A stretch of 64,000 nt of DNA from SpSt-539 sp964549445 (GTDB lineage: Bacteria; Planctomycetota; Phycisphaerae; UBA1845; UTPLA1). Made by a program: the position numbers and the translations under genes. The notes under the pieces were generated by a model. The model was not told the origin of the DNA and ran no database searches. It worked only from the letters and a program-made list of their open reading frames with translations. Numbering within the stretch: position 1 is the stretch's first letter; each line of letters starts with the position of its first letter. Below are positions 33,702 through 42,700 of the stretch, in pieces. The stretch is taken from NCBI GenBank assembly GCA_964549445.1, contig CAZJVS010000002.1:124001-188000 (forward strand), read 5' to 3'.

Positions 33702-36089
33702 ATGCTCCAGGAACGAACTCAACGAGTCGAAGCCATCTTTGACGCTGCGCTGGCGCTGCCTGCCGACGAGCGGGCGGCGTTCGTCGCGAGGGCATGCGCG
33801 GAGGACGCGGCGCTGCGGGCCGAGGTCAACCGGCTGCTCGAAAACGATTCCCGCGCCAGCGAGAACTTTCTCTCGCCACCGCCGCCCGACCCGCGCCTGG
33901 CGCAGGTGATTGCCGCCGACCGGGACACCCTGCCGGCCGGAACACGGATCGGGGGGTACACAATCAAATCGCTCATCGCCACCGGAGGCATGGGGACCGT
34001 GTATCTGGCCGAGCAGGCCAATCCGCGCCGCGACGTGGCCCTGAAAGTCCTTCACGCCGGGATGTGGTCCGCCTCGGCACGGCAGCGCTTCGAGCACGAG
34101 TCGCAGATTTTGGCGCGATTGCAGCATTCAAAAATCGCCCAGGTCTACGAAGCCGGCCGCGCCGCTCCCTCGCCCCCTTCGGGAGAGGGTCGCGGTGAGG
34201 GCGGAACTGAGGGTCGGCCGCAGCGGAGTGTCTCCTACTTCGCGATGGAATTCGTACCCAACGCGCGGCGAATCACAGAATACGCCAACGAGCATCAACT
34301 CGACATCCGGGCGCGATTGGAACTGTTCTTGCAAGTCTGCGACGCCGTCCAGTACGGCCACCAAAAAGGAATCATCCATCGTGACCTCAAGCCGGCCAAC
34401 ATCCTCGTCGGCGCTGACGGCGCGTACGAACGAACGAGTCCCGATTCGTCACTCCGTGCCTCCGTGCCTGCGTGCCTGCGTGCCTCCGTCAAGGTCATTG
34501 ATTTCGGCGTGGCCCGCGTGGTCGACACGGACGTGGCCATGACCACCATGCACACCGAAACCGGCCACCTCATTGGCACGCTTGCCTACATGAGCCCCGA
34601 ACAATGCGACGCCGACCCGCTCGGCCTGGACGTCCGTAGCGACGTCTATTCGCTCGGAGTCGTGCTCTACGAATTGCTCTGCGGCAAAATGCCGTATGAC
34701 GTGTCAAAGACAAGCATTGTCGCGGCCGCCCGCACCATCCGCGAAACAGATCCCGTGCGCCCGAGCGTATGCAGCGGCCGGCGTTTCGGCGGCCGGAATT
34801 CGCGCGACCTCGAAACCATCATCCTCAAAGCCCTCGAAAAAGACCGCACCCGCCGCTACGCCAGCATCGCCGACCTCGCCCGCGATATCCGCCGCTACGT
34901 GAACCGCGAGCCCATCGACGCCCGCCCGCAAACTGCGTTCACCCGGGTGCTCCGATGGGCAATTCGCCATCCGAAGGCCTCGTCAGCGATCGCTGCCAGC
35001 ACCATCGCGTTGACAATCGTCACATCAACAATAGTTTCCGTCTGGTGGGTAAACACCCGTCCGCATCGCATTGTGCTGACTGATCGAGGTCAAGAGTGTG
35101 TAGAGGGCGAACGAGTACGAACGGGTGAACGGGCCGTACTCTATTCTCTTAATGGCCGCCCGCTGATGGAATGGTCGAGCTCGAGCATCGCAGGCATCTC
35201 GCTCGCTGCGATGACGAAGCGTCCGGCCCGGTTTGGCGGCGGGCGGATCATCCTAATGGGATTTCGCGCAGATAGCGCCGTGTACACAGGAGAACTGTGC
35301 GCCTTCGACGCCGACGGTCCGTACGACAAGCCGTTGTGGAGCAGATCCATAGAAGTCAATCAGCTACCGACGGACCTCAAAGATGCAGGGCCAAGCCGTT
35401 GGGGATTTGGCGTCGTTGCCGCATGGCTCATGGATGTGTTCCCGGAGGATCAAAGCCCCGGCGAGGAGATTGTTGTAGTATTCGGGCACGCATATTCACG
35501 CCGCTCGCTGCGAATCTACAACCTGGGTGGCGACGTGCTCTACCAGGTCTGGCAGGACGGTGGCATGGAGAACGCGAGTTGGCTGCAAGAGTCTCGGCTA
35601 TTGATCTTTGCCGGTGGGAACGAAGATGCAAAGGAGGCCATTCGCGATGCCCGCGTCGTAAACGCGCTGTTTGCGTTGCGTCCGATGTATGGACTCATCT
35701 CGCGCGAGTACGTCGACGTTAATCCGGGCGAGGGGCCGCTTCAGCCGGTTTGGTATCGCTACCTATTCCCCCCGGCGAGTTCACAGATGTTCTGGACTGC
35801 AAGCTTACCCCCTTGTCGAGAAATCGGATCACAAACCGAAAGTGTCGACGTCCGCGTGGAAGTCATCGTGCCCGACGGTCCGCCGCCGCGATTCCACTTC
35901 ACGGTCGACGCATCGGGGCGGGAAACCAACGAGGCGCGCCGATTGGGCGACAGCTGGAGAAAATGCCCTTACCCGCTCCCGCCAATCGACGCCTTCCAGC
36001 TCCGCGACGACCCACCAACCGACATCTACCACCCGCCCCCCGACACCCCCGCCGCCACGACCCAACCACCCGCCGCTCCCGCCCGTTGA
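33702..36089 (+). CDS. Membrane Ser/Thr protein kinase with repeat-derived insertions
   Basis: A 795-residue kinase. Residues 1-60 are the ERVEAIFDAALALPADER domain often before planctomycete kinases. The catalytic domain (about 85-385) has IATGGMG (92-98), Lys in VALKVL (115), HRDLKPANIL (226-235), DFG (267-269) and GTLAYMSPEQ. Two odd insertions, about 155-177 and 243-263, come from short DNA repeats. A membrane segment lies near 425-450, then a beta-rich extracytoplasmic domain of about 330 residues and a Pro-rich end. GGAG precedes the ATG by 8 bases. All catalytic residues are present, but the second insertion lengthens the HRD-DFG loop to about twice the usual size. Pairs with the ECF sigma gene. 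Confidence 0.88.
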   Translation: MLQERTQRVEAIFDAALALPADERAAFVARACAEDAALRAEVNRLLENDSRASENFLSPPPPDPRLAQVIAADRDTLPAGTRIGGYTIKSLIATGGMGTVYLAEQANPRRDVALKVLHAGMWSASARQRFEHESQILARLQHSKIAQVYEAGRAAPSPPSGEGRGEGGTEGRPQRSVSYFAMEFVPNARRITEYANEHQLDIRARLELFLQVCDAVQYGHQKGIIHRDLKPANILVGADGAYERTSPDSSLRASVPACLRASVKVIDFGVARVVDTDVAMTTMHTETGHLIGTLAYMSPEQCDADPLGLDVRSDVYSLGVVLYELLCGKMPYDVSKTSIVAAARTIRETDPVRPSVCSGRRFGGRNSRDLETIILKALEKDRTRRYASIADLARDIRRYVNREPIDARPQTAFTRVLRWAIRHPKASSAIAASTIALTIVTSTIVSVWWVNTRPHRIVLTDRGQECVEGERVRTGERAVLYSLNGRPLMEWSSSSIAGISLAAMTKRPARFGGGRIILMGFRADSAVYTGELCAFDADGPYDKPLWSRSIEVNQLPTDLKDAGPSRWGFGVVAAWLMDVFPEDQSPGEEIVVVFGHAYSRRSLRIYNLGGDVLYQVWQDGGMENASWLQESRLLIFAGGNEDAKEAIRDARVVNALFALRPMYGLISREYVDVNPGEGPLQPVWYRYLFPPASSQMFWTASLPPCREIGSQTESVDVRVEVIVPDGPPPRFHFTVDASGRETNEARRLGDSWRKCPYPLPPIDAFQLRDDPPTDIYHPPPDTPAATTQPPAAPAR
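34164..34229 (+). repeat. GC-rich repeat element translated within the kinase domain
   Basis: The segment encodes PSPPSGEGRGEGG and neighbours. Its DNA contains CCCTC/GAGGG arms (CCCTCGCCCCCTTCGGGAG then AGGG) and a GAGGGCGG continuation, the look of a dispersed intergenic palindromic repeat rather than kinase sequence. Only one copy is seen in this window. It lies between the alpha-C helix region and the hinge strand (SVSYFAMEFV). Confidence 0.5.
34456..34490 (+). repeat. Degenerate octamer tandem repeat in kinase activation region
   Basis: Four successive 8-base units of the form GTGCCTSC (34456-34463, -34471, -34479, -34487), followed by GTC. Translated in frame as LRASVPACLRASV. The units lie exactly between the catalytic loop and the DFG motif. 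Confidence 0.75.
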
Positions 36090-36914
36090 TGCGCCCCCTG
36101 AGCGGCGTCAGTCCGTACCGATCCTCCTTTCCCGGACAACTCCCGTCGACCAAATCTCGATTACTCCAATCTCACACCTCTGTGGCACAGCGGGCGCGTC
36201 TATAGCGTGAACATCGCGGGTGATCCCGGCGCGCCGGGAGTCGCCGCAACAAAACGCTTAACCAGCCGCACGGACAAACTGCGCGCACGCAGACCAACGC
36301 GGCCCCGGAGACTCCGCGCCCCGATAAGGCCGATGGCGCCGCAAGACCCAGGACCCAAGACTCAAGACTGGACTGTTTCCCCAATGAATTCGCGAATTCT
36401 CACGATTCTAACTCTTGGTGTGCCGCCTCGATTCCGACACCGCCGCGGTCCATCTATGACGACTGGGAGGATCACACCGGATTGCCAAACAACGCCAATC
36501 AACGCCCTCAAATCAATTCCGTCGCCTGGCTCATCATTGTTCGTTGTTCGTTTGCTGTTGACCATTCATCCGACCCGACCCGCTGGCAATCGACTGACGA
36601 CCCGGAAATGTCGACTGTTGATTGGATGGCTCTCGCCTGCCCTTCCGCCCCGTTGCGACGTTTCGACTTCTCGAAGTTTCGACGTTTCCCTCTGCCATCC
36701 TACTTGGCAGACCCAACTGCCACCCGCTGGCGATTCCCCCGCAATCTCGCTCAATGCCGCACAAAAGTTCCTTCGACGCGATCTTCCAACCCGCCGCCTT
36801 CTGCGTTTCGGCGTTTCAGCGTTTTTGCGTTCGTACCCCAATCGTGGCGATGCCCTTGCCCTCCCCACCCGCCAAACCGCAAAATACTCCCGGCAGCCAA
36901 CCGGAGACCGCACC
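36090..36914. other. Gene-free stretch with short degenerate tandem repeats
   Basis: No credible gene: the long plus-strand frame through it has no coding pattern before 36915. It contains several islands of 7- or 8-base degenerate repeats: GACYCAR-type heptamers at 36345-36372, TTGTTCG-type heptamers at 36537-36557, TTCGA-containing heptamers at about 36652-36688, and NNGCGTTT octamers at 36801-36832. Composition is patchy, with lower GC than genes around it. The promoter of the DUF4287 gene must lie at its right end, but I see no clear box. Confidence 0.6.
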
Positions 36915-37478
36915 ATGCCAACCACAGCCAAGCCCCGCCGAACCGCCGGCATCAGCGACGACGCCGTCAAAGCCGCCACCGGCCGCGACTGGACGCAGTG
37001 GCTCGCCCTCATCGACAAGGCCGGCGGCCGCAAGCTCGATCACAAGGCCATCGTCGCCATCGTCAACAAGAATGGCATCGGCCCCTGGTGGCAGCAGATG
37101 GTCACCGTCGGCTACGAACAGGCCCGCGGCCTGCGCGACAAGCACCAGAAGCCGGGCGGATATTCCATCAGCCGCAGCAAGACGCTCGCCGTTCCGGTCT
37201 CGAATCTGTTTCGCGCGTGGAGCGACCGGCGGACGCGGGCAAGCTGGCTGAAAGACCCCGCCGTCACGGTTCGAAAGGCGACCGCGAACAAGTCGATGCG
37301 AATCACCTGGGTCGACGGCCACACCAACGTCGAAGTCAATTTCTACTCCAAGGGCGCCGGAAAGAGCCAGGTCTCCGTGCAACACGACAAGCTGCCCGAT
37401 GCGAAGTCCGGTGAGCGCATGAAGGCCTATTGGGGCACGGCCCTCGATCGCCTCGCCAAAGTCGCCGGAAGTGCTTAG
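36915..37478 (+). CDS. DUF4287 plus START/SRPBCC-like domain protein
   Basis: A 187-residue soluble protein. The first 70 residues (AATGRDWTQWLALIDKAGG, then GIGPWWQQMVTVGYEQARG) match the DUF4287 helical domain. Residues 85-180 form a small alpha/beta domain (NLFRAWSDRRTRASWL, then ITWVDGHTNVEVNFYSKG and KAYWGTALDRL) resembling an AHSA1/SRPBCC fold. The combination occurs in uncharacterised bacterial proteins; ligand binding is possible. ATG at 36915 is chosen because it starts the domain. The next gene shares the DUF4287 domain, so the two probably arose by domain duplication. Confidence 0.78.
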   Translation: MPTTAKPRRTAGISDDAVKAATGRDWTQWLALIDKAGGRKLDHKAIVAIVNKNGIGPWWQQMVTVGYEQARGLRDKHQKPGGYSISRSKTLAVPVSNLFRAWSDRRTRASWLKDPAVTVRKATANKSMRITWVDGHTNVEVNFYSKGAGKSQVSVQHDKLPDAKSGERMKAYWGTALDRLAKVAGSA

Positions 37479-37480
37479 CA

Positions 37481-37498
37481 GCCGGCGCCCTCGCCGGC
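37481..37498 (+). terminator. Palindrome after the DUF4287/SRPBCC gene
   Basis: GCCGGCG-CCCT-CGCCGGC: seven perfect pairs, starting 2 bases after the stop. It closely resembles the palindrome after the ECF sigma gene (33651-33671). Confidence 0.5.
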
Positions 37499-37529
37499 CG
37501 TGGATGCCACGTCGAGAATCAGTCGGAGC

Positions 37530-38171
37530 ATGATGATGTCAAAAACAATGAATCCCAAAGCTGCCAAGTCGCCCTACTCCGTCCACCCGGGCGTCGAGAT
37601 GGTCGAGAACTGGATCGAGACGCTCAAAGAAAAGACCGGCCGCTCCCTCGACGAATGGCTGAAGTTCATCAAAAAGGAAGGCCCGAAGGTTGAGACCGCC
37701 TGCCGCGACTGGCTCAAGTCCTCGTTCGAGCTTGGCACGAACACCGCCTGGTGGCTCGCCGAGCGCGCCGCCGGCAAGGGCAACGAAGAAGACACACCGG
37801 CCGGCTATCTCAAGGCCGCCTCGCGCTACGTCGACGAAATGTTCGCCGGCCCCCGCGCCGCCCTCCGCCCGCTCTACGACAAGCTCCTCAAACTCGGTCT
37901 CTCGATCGGCAAGGACGCAACGGCCTGCCCCTGCAAGACCATGGTCCCCCTCTACCGCAACCACGTCTTCGCCCAGATCAAGCCCGCAACCAACAAGCGC
38001 ATCGATATGGGCTTCGCCCTCGGCGCAATGAAAGCCAAGGGCCGCCTCATCGACACCGGCGGCTACGCCAAGAAAGACCGCATCACCCACCGCATCCCGA
38101 TCGAGACCGCCGCCGACATCGACGCCGAAGTCAAACGCTGGCTCAAGACCGCTTATGACCTCGATGCATAA
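37530..38171 (+). CDS. DUF4287 and DUF5655 domain protein
   Basis: About 213 residues, soluble. The N-terminal part (VENWIETLKEKTGRSLDEWL, then KFIKKEGP) is a DUF4287 domain. The C-terminal half (VDEMFAGPRAALRPLYDKLL, CPCKTMVPLYRNHVFAQI, RIDMGFALG, and the closing ADIDAEVKRWLKTAYD) is DUF5655. Both domains are of unknown function, commonly joined in bacteria and thought to bind nucleic acid or ligand. Three consecutive ATG codons (37530, 37533, 37536) follow CGGAG; any could be used. It shares its first domain with the gene upstream and probably forms an operon with it. Confidence 0.8.
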   Translation: MMMSKTMNPKAAKSPYSVHPGVEMVENWIETLKEKTGRSLDEWLKFIKKEGPKVETACRDWLKSSFELGTNTAWWLAERAAGKGNEEDTPAGYLKAASRYVDEMFAGPRAALRPLYDKLLKLGLSIGKDATACPCKTMVPLYRNHVFAQIKPATNKRIDMGFALGAMKAKGRLIDTGGYAKKDRITHRIPIETAADIDAEVKRWLKTAYDLDA

Positions 38172-38334
38172 GCCGATTACCGGCCCGCACTTCCGTAGAC
38201 GCGTCGAACGACTCGCTCCGACCGATATTCCTTGAACGACGGCTGGGGACTGCATACGCTTAATAGGTCAACGCAGCACCTCCGGCGCGACGTCGTTTCC
38301 GCCCGGATTGCTGTCGGAGTGGGAATCTTCTCGG

Positions 38335-39720
38335 ATGCGAGCCGCCTCTATCACGCGTCGCCGGACGCTTGTCTTCGTCGCCGCGCTCGCGCTGCCGGCG
38401 CCCGCCTTCGCAGGCAAGGACGTCAGTCTCTTCGACTTGAAAGGCCTCACCGAGTTCGCCCGCGTCGGCGCCTTCCCCGCCGGCCAGATCGCCGCCTCCT
38501 GCGAAACCGTCGTCTGCAACCTTGGCGATCAAATCGTCAATTGGAAGGCGGCGATGGACCCCGATCACCCGTTCATCGCTTACTCGATCTACCGCTTGAA
38601 GGACGGCCGCTTCGAACAGCTCGGCCGTTCGTGGGCCAAGCACACCTTCTTTGTTCAGTCGCAGTTCTTTTGTGGCAGTTGCATCCCCGCCGGCAGCCAG
38701 GCCCTGGGCGTTGGCTGCGCCGACACTTATACGAGCACCCACAACGCCAACCAGTTCAATCTCGGTCCGCGTGAAGAGATCGACCCGTACACCGGCGCCT
38801 GGCAGCCCTGCGGCTCCTACTTCGACGGCTCACCGCAGGATTGCCTGCGAAACGGACCGAGCGGCCTCGGCCCGCTCGACCATCGCTGCGTCCTCTCCGA
38901 CACCGACCTGGGCGACCCATCGGCGACGTACTGCTACGAAGCCATCTACGTCGTCAGCGGCGACGTCGACACCGGTAATAACATAGCTTCGCGTGGCTGC
39001 TCGATGATCTGGAACGGCTCCAATTGGTTCTTCATCACGCCGATCGACGGAAATCCGCTCGTCTACGGGCCGGCCCTCGCAAACCGCTGGCTCACCGGCG
39101 GCCCCAACGAGCAACTCGCAACGATCTCCGACCCCGGATCGGTCTACGTCGCATCGAAGGCAACAGACTTGGGCGGTGGCAACTGGCACTACGAGTACGC
39201 CGTCTACAACTACAACTACTCGCGCCGCATCCGCAGCTTCGCCGTCCCGTTCCCGGCAACCGCGACCGCGTCCAACATCGGCTTCCGCGACGGCGATGCC
39301 GATTCCGGCAACGACTGGACCGCCGCCATCGACACCAGTTGCGGCTCGATCACCTGGCAAACCGCCTGGTATGACGTGAATCCGTCCGCCAATGCATTAG
39401 TCTGGGGGACGCTCTTCAACTTCCGTTTCGACGCAAACGTCCCGCCGGGAACCAGCATCGTCGGCCTCGATCCCTTCCTCCCCGGCGGCGGCCTCTCGCA
39501 CCTGAGCACCACGCTCGTCACGCCCGACATCGGCTGCGTGAAGGGCGACGTCAACGGCGACGGCTACATCGACGGACGCGACATCCAAAGCTTCGTTGAA
39601 GTGATACTGAATCCGCCGTGCGAGCAATCCCGCGCGTACTGCGCGGCGGATATTGATGGCTCATCGGGCTTCGCCGCGGCCGACGCGGCCGGCATGGCCG
39701 ACCTGATCCTCGTCCCCTGA
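38335..39720 (+). CDS. Secreted protein with C-terminal dockerin-like repeats
   Basis: A 461-residue exported protein. The signal peptide is RRTLVFVAALALPAPAFAG (to about residue 27). The body, 28-390, is Cys-containing and beta-rich with no family that I recognise; an aromatic stretch NWHYEYAVYNYNYSRRIRSF near 280 resembles dockerin-associated binding modules. The end has GDVNGDGYIDGRDIQSFVEV and ADIDGSSGFAAADAAGMADL, two dockerin-type EF-hand repeats. It likely binds calcium and attaches to the surface. It converges on the giant TSP3 gene, with a small palindrome over the two stops. Confidence 0.8.
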   Translation: MRAASITRRRTLVFVAALALPAPAFAGKDVSLFDLKGLTEFARVGAFPAGQIAASCETVVCNLGDQIVNWKAAMDPDHPFIAYSIYRLKDGRFEQLGRSWAKHTFFVQSQFFCGSCIPAGSQALGVGCADTYTSTHNANQFNLGPREEIDPYTGAWQPCGSYFDGSPQDCLRNGPSGLGPLDHRCVLSDTDLGDPSATYCYEAIYVVSGDVDTGNNIASRGCSMIWNGSNWFFITPIDGNPLVYGPALANRWLTGGPNEQLATISDPGSVYVASKATDLGGGNWHYEYAVYNYNYSRRIRSFAVPFPATATASNIGFRDGDADSGNDWTAAIDTSCGSITWQTAWYDVNPSANALVWGTLFNFRFDANVPPGTSIVGLDPFLPGGGLSHLSTTLVTPDIGCVKGDVNGDGYIDGRDIQSFVEVILNPPCEQSRAYCAADIDGSSGFAAADAAGMADLILVP

Positions 39721-39728
39721 GCAATTTC

Positions 39729-42700
39729 TCAGCGGCTGAATCGCAGCCACAGCAACCCCAACCCAATCACCGACAGCACCGGCAGCAATCCAACGCCGCA
39801 CACCGGCGCACGGAAGAGCGTGCCGACGATGATCGAACGCACGACGCGCTCCGCAAGATCGGAGTTGTCCGGTCCGTCCGGATGCGACGGATCAGTGCAA
39901 GCCGATCCGCTATCCCGCTCATTCTCGCCCGTCGCATTCGTCGGACACGAGTCCTGACAATCGACCACGCCATCGCCATCGGTATCGATGTCGGGAACGC
40001 CGCAGCCGCACGCCCCGGCCGCAAGCTTCGACGCATCGGCCGGACATCCGTCCACGCAATCCGGAACGCCGTCGCCATCAGCGTCCACATCGGCCACCCC
40101 GCAACCGCAGACTCCGACCGCCGACTTGTTCGGATCGCTCGGACAATCGTCCGCACAATCGAGCGTCCCATCGCCGTCCGAATCAACATCCGGTGTGCCC
40201 GGACACTGATCGTGGCAATCGGCGACGCCATCGCTGTCGGAGTCGGCATCAGCCACGCCACAGCCGCACGTCCCCGCCGCAATCTTGTTCGGATCCGCCG
40301 GACAGCCATCGTTGCAATCCGTCGTGCCGTCCGTATCGCTGTCGACGTCGGCCACGCCGCAGCCGCACGTGCCGGCCGTGATCTTGTGCGGATCGGCGGG
40401 GCAACCGTCATTGCAGTCCGGCGTTCCGTCGCCGTCCGAGTCCGCATCCGTAGCCCCGCAGCCGCAGACGCCGGGCTGAGTCTTCGCTGCATCCAGCGGA
40501 CAACCATCGACGCAGTCGGCCGTCCCGTCGCTGTCGCCATCGGCATCGGCTGCGCCGCAACCGCATGCCCCCGGACTGGTCTTGTTCGAATCATTGGGAC
40601 AGCCGTCGACGCAATCGGGCGTGCCGTCGCCGTCGCCGTCCGCATCGGCCACCCCGCATCCGCAGACGCCGGGAGCCAGCTTGCTCGAATCGCCCGGACA
40701 TCCATCCAGGCAGTCCAAAACACCGTCGTTGTCGGAATCCGTGTCCGGCGCGCCGGGGCAGTGATCATTGCAGTCCGGAATGCCGTCCGTATCAGAATCC
40801 GTGTCGGCGACGCCGCACCCGCACACGCCCGGCGTCAACTTCGACGAATCGCCCGGGCAACCATCAAGACAATCGGGCATCCCATCGCCGTCCGTGTCCG
40901 TGTCGGCAACGCCGCACCCGCACAGGCCGGGCGCGATCTTGCCAGGATCGGTCATACATCCGTCGTGACAGTCGGCCGTCCCGTCACTATCGCTGTCCGT
41001 ATCGGGCACTCCACAGCCGCAGATACCCGCAGCCGCCTTCAGAGGATCAGCCGGACACCCGTCCGTGCAATTCGGAACCCCGTCGCCATCGGTATCCGTA
41101 TCAGCGACTCCGCAGCCGCAGACGCCCGGCGCGATCTTGCCCGGATCGCCGGGACAGCCGTCGTGGCAGTTGGGAGTTCCATCAACGTCGCTGTCGGTGT
41201 CGGCCACACCGCACCCGCAGACGCCGGGAGCTGACTTGTTCGGATCGCTCGGACAGGCGTCGTTGCAATCTGGCGTGCCATCGCCATCGCCGTCGCTATC
41301 TGAAACTCCACAGCCGCACGCTCCGGCAACCAGTTTCAGCGGGTCGAGCGGACACCCGTCGAGACAATCGAGCACGCCGTCGCCATCGCTGTCAACATCC
41401 TGCGCAGCAGGGCACTGATCGTTGCAATCCGGTACTCCGTCGCTGTCAGAATCGCTATCGGCGACGCCGCACCCGCAAACGTCGGGATGAATCTTCGCCG
41501 GATCGTTCGGACATCCATCGATGCAATTCGGCGTTCCATCCGCATCGCCATCCACGTCCGACACGCCGCAGCCGCAAGTCCCCGGCGCTGTCTTTCCCGG
41601 ATCGTTCGGGCACCCGTCATGGCAATTCGCAGTGCCGTCCGAGTCGGAATCCGTGTCCGCGGCGCCACAGCCGCAAACACCGGCACTCGTCTTCTTCGGA
41701 TCGTTCGGACAACCGTCAACGCAGTCCGCCGTACCGTCGCCATCGCTGTCGGTCTCGGCCGCACCGCAGCCGCAAACTCCGGGGCCGATCTTTGCAGGGT
41801 CGCTCGGACAGCCGTCGTTGCAGTTCGGCGTGCCGTCTCCGTCGCTGTCGGTGTCGGCTACGCCGCACCCGCAAGCACCGGGGCTAATCTTGCCCGAGTC
41901 ATTGGGACATCCGTCCAGGCAATCCGGCGTGCCGTCGCCGTCTTGGTCCGTGTCGGCTACGCCACACCCGCACGCGCCGGGTGCGACTTTGCCGGAATCG
42001 CTCGGGCAACCGTCGTTGCAATCCGGCGTGCTGTCGCCGTCACTGTCCGTATCCGCGACGCCACATCCACACACGCCGGGATTCGTCTTCCCCGGATCAC
42101 TCGGGCAGCCGTCGTTGCAATCGGGAGTTCGGTCGCCATCGCTATCGGTCTCGGCCACGCCGCACCCGCAAGCTCCAGGGCCGATCTTTCCAGGATCGCT
42201 CGGACAGCCGTCGTTGCAATCCGGCGTGCCGTCACTGTCGCTGTCCGTATCCGCGACGCCGCATCCGCACGCACCGGGACCCACCTTGTTTGGATCGCTC
42301 GGGCAGCCATCGACGCAATCCAGCACTCCGTCCCCATCACTGTCGACATCCGGTGCGCCGGGACAATGGTCGTTGCAATCCGGGACCGTGTCCCCGTCGG
42401 AATCCGTGTCAGCGACGCCGCATCCGCAGATGCCGGGGTTGGTCTTTCCCGGGTCGCTCGGACAACCGTCCACACAATCCGCCGTTCCATCGCCGTCGCT
42501 GTCCGTATCGGGCACTCCGCACCCGCACGCGCCCGGGCTCACCTTGTTCGGGTCGCTGGGACAGCCGTCAATGCAATCCGGCGTTCCGTCGCCGTCGCTA
42601 TCCGTATCAGCCACGCCGCAACCGCAAACCCCCGGCGCAGTCTTGTCGGCGTCGGCCGGGCAGCCGTCGCTGCAATCCGGCGTCCCATCGCCATCCGAGT

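Noticed and set aside
36207..36914. Open frame upstream of the DUF4287 gene
   Set aside because: Contains repeat islands, no domain, patchy composition; treated as gene-free.
39957..42671. Regularly spaced repeats that might suggest a CRISPR array
   Set aside because: Units are 99 and 60 bases, have no unique spacers and encode conserved TSP3 protein repeats; no cas genes nearby.
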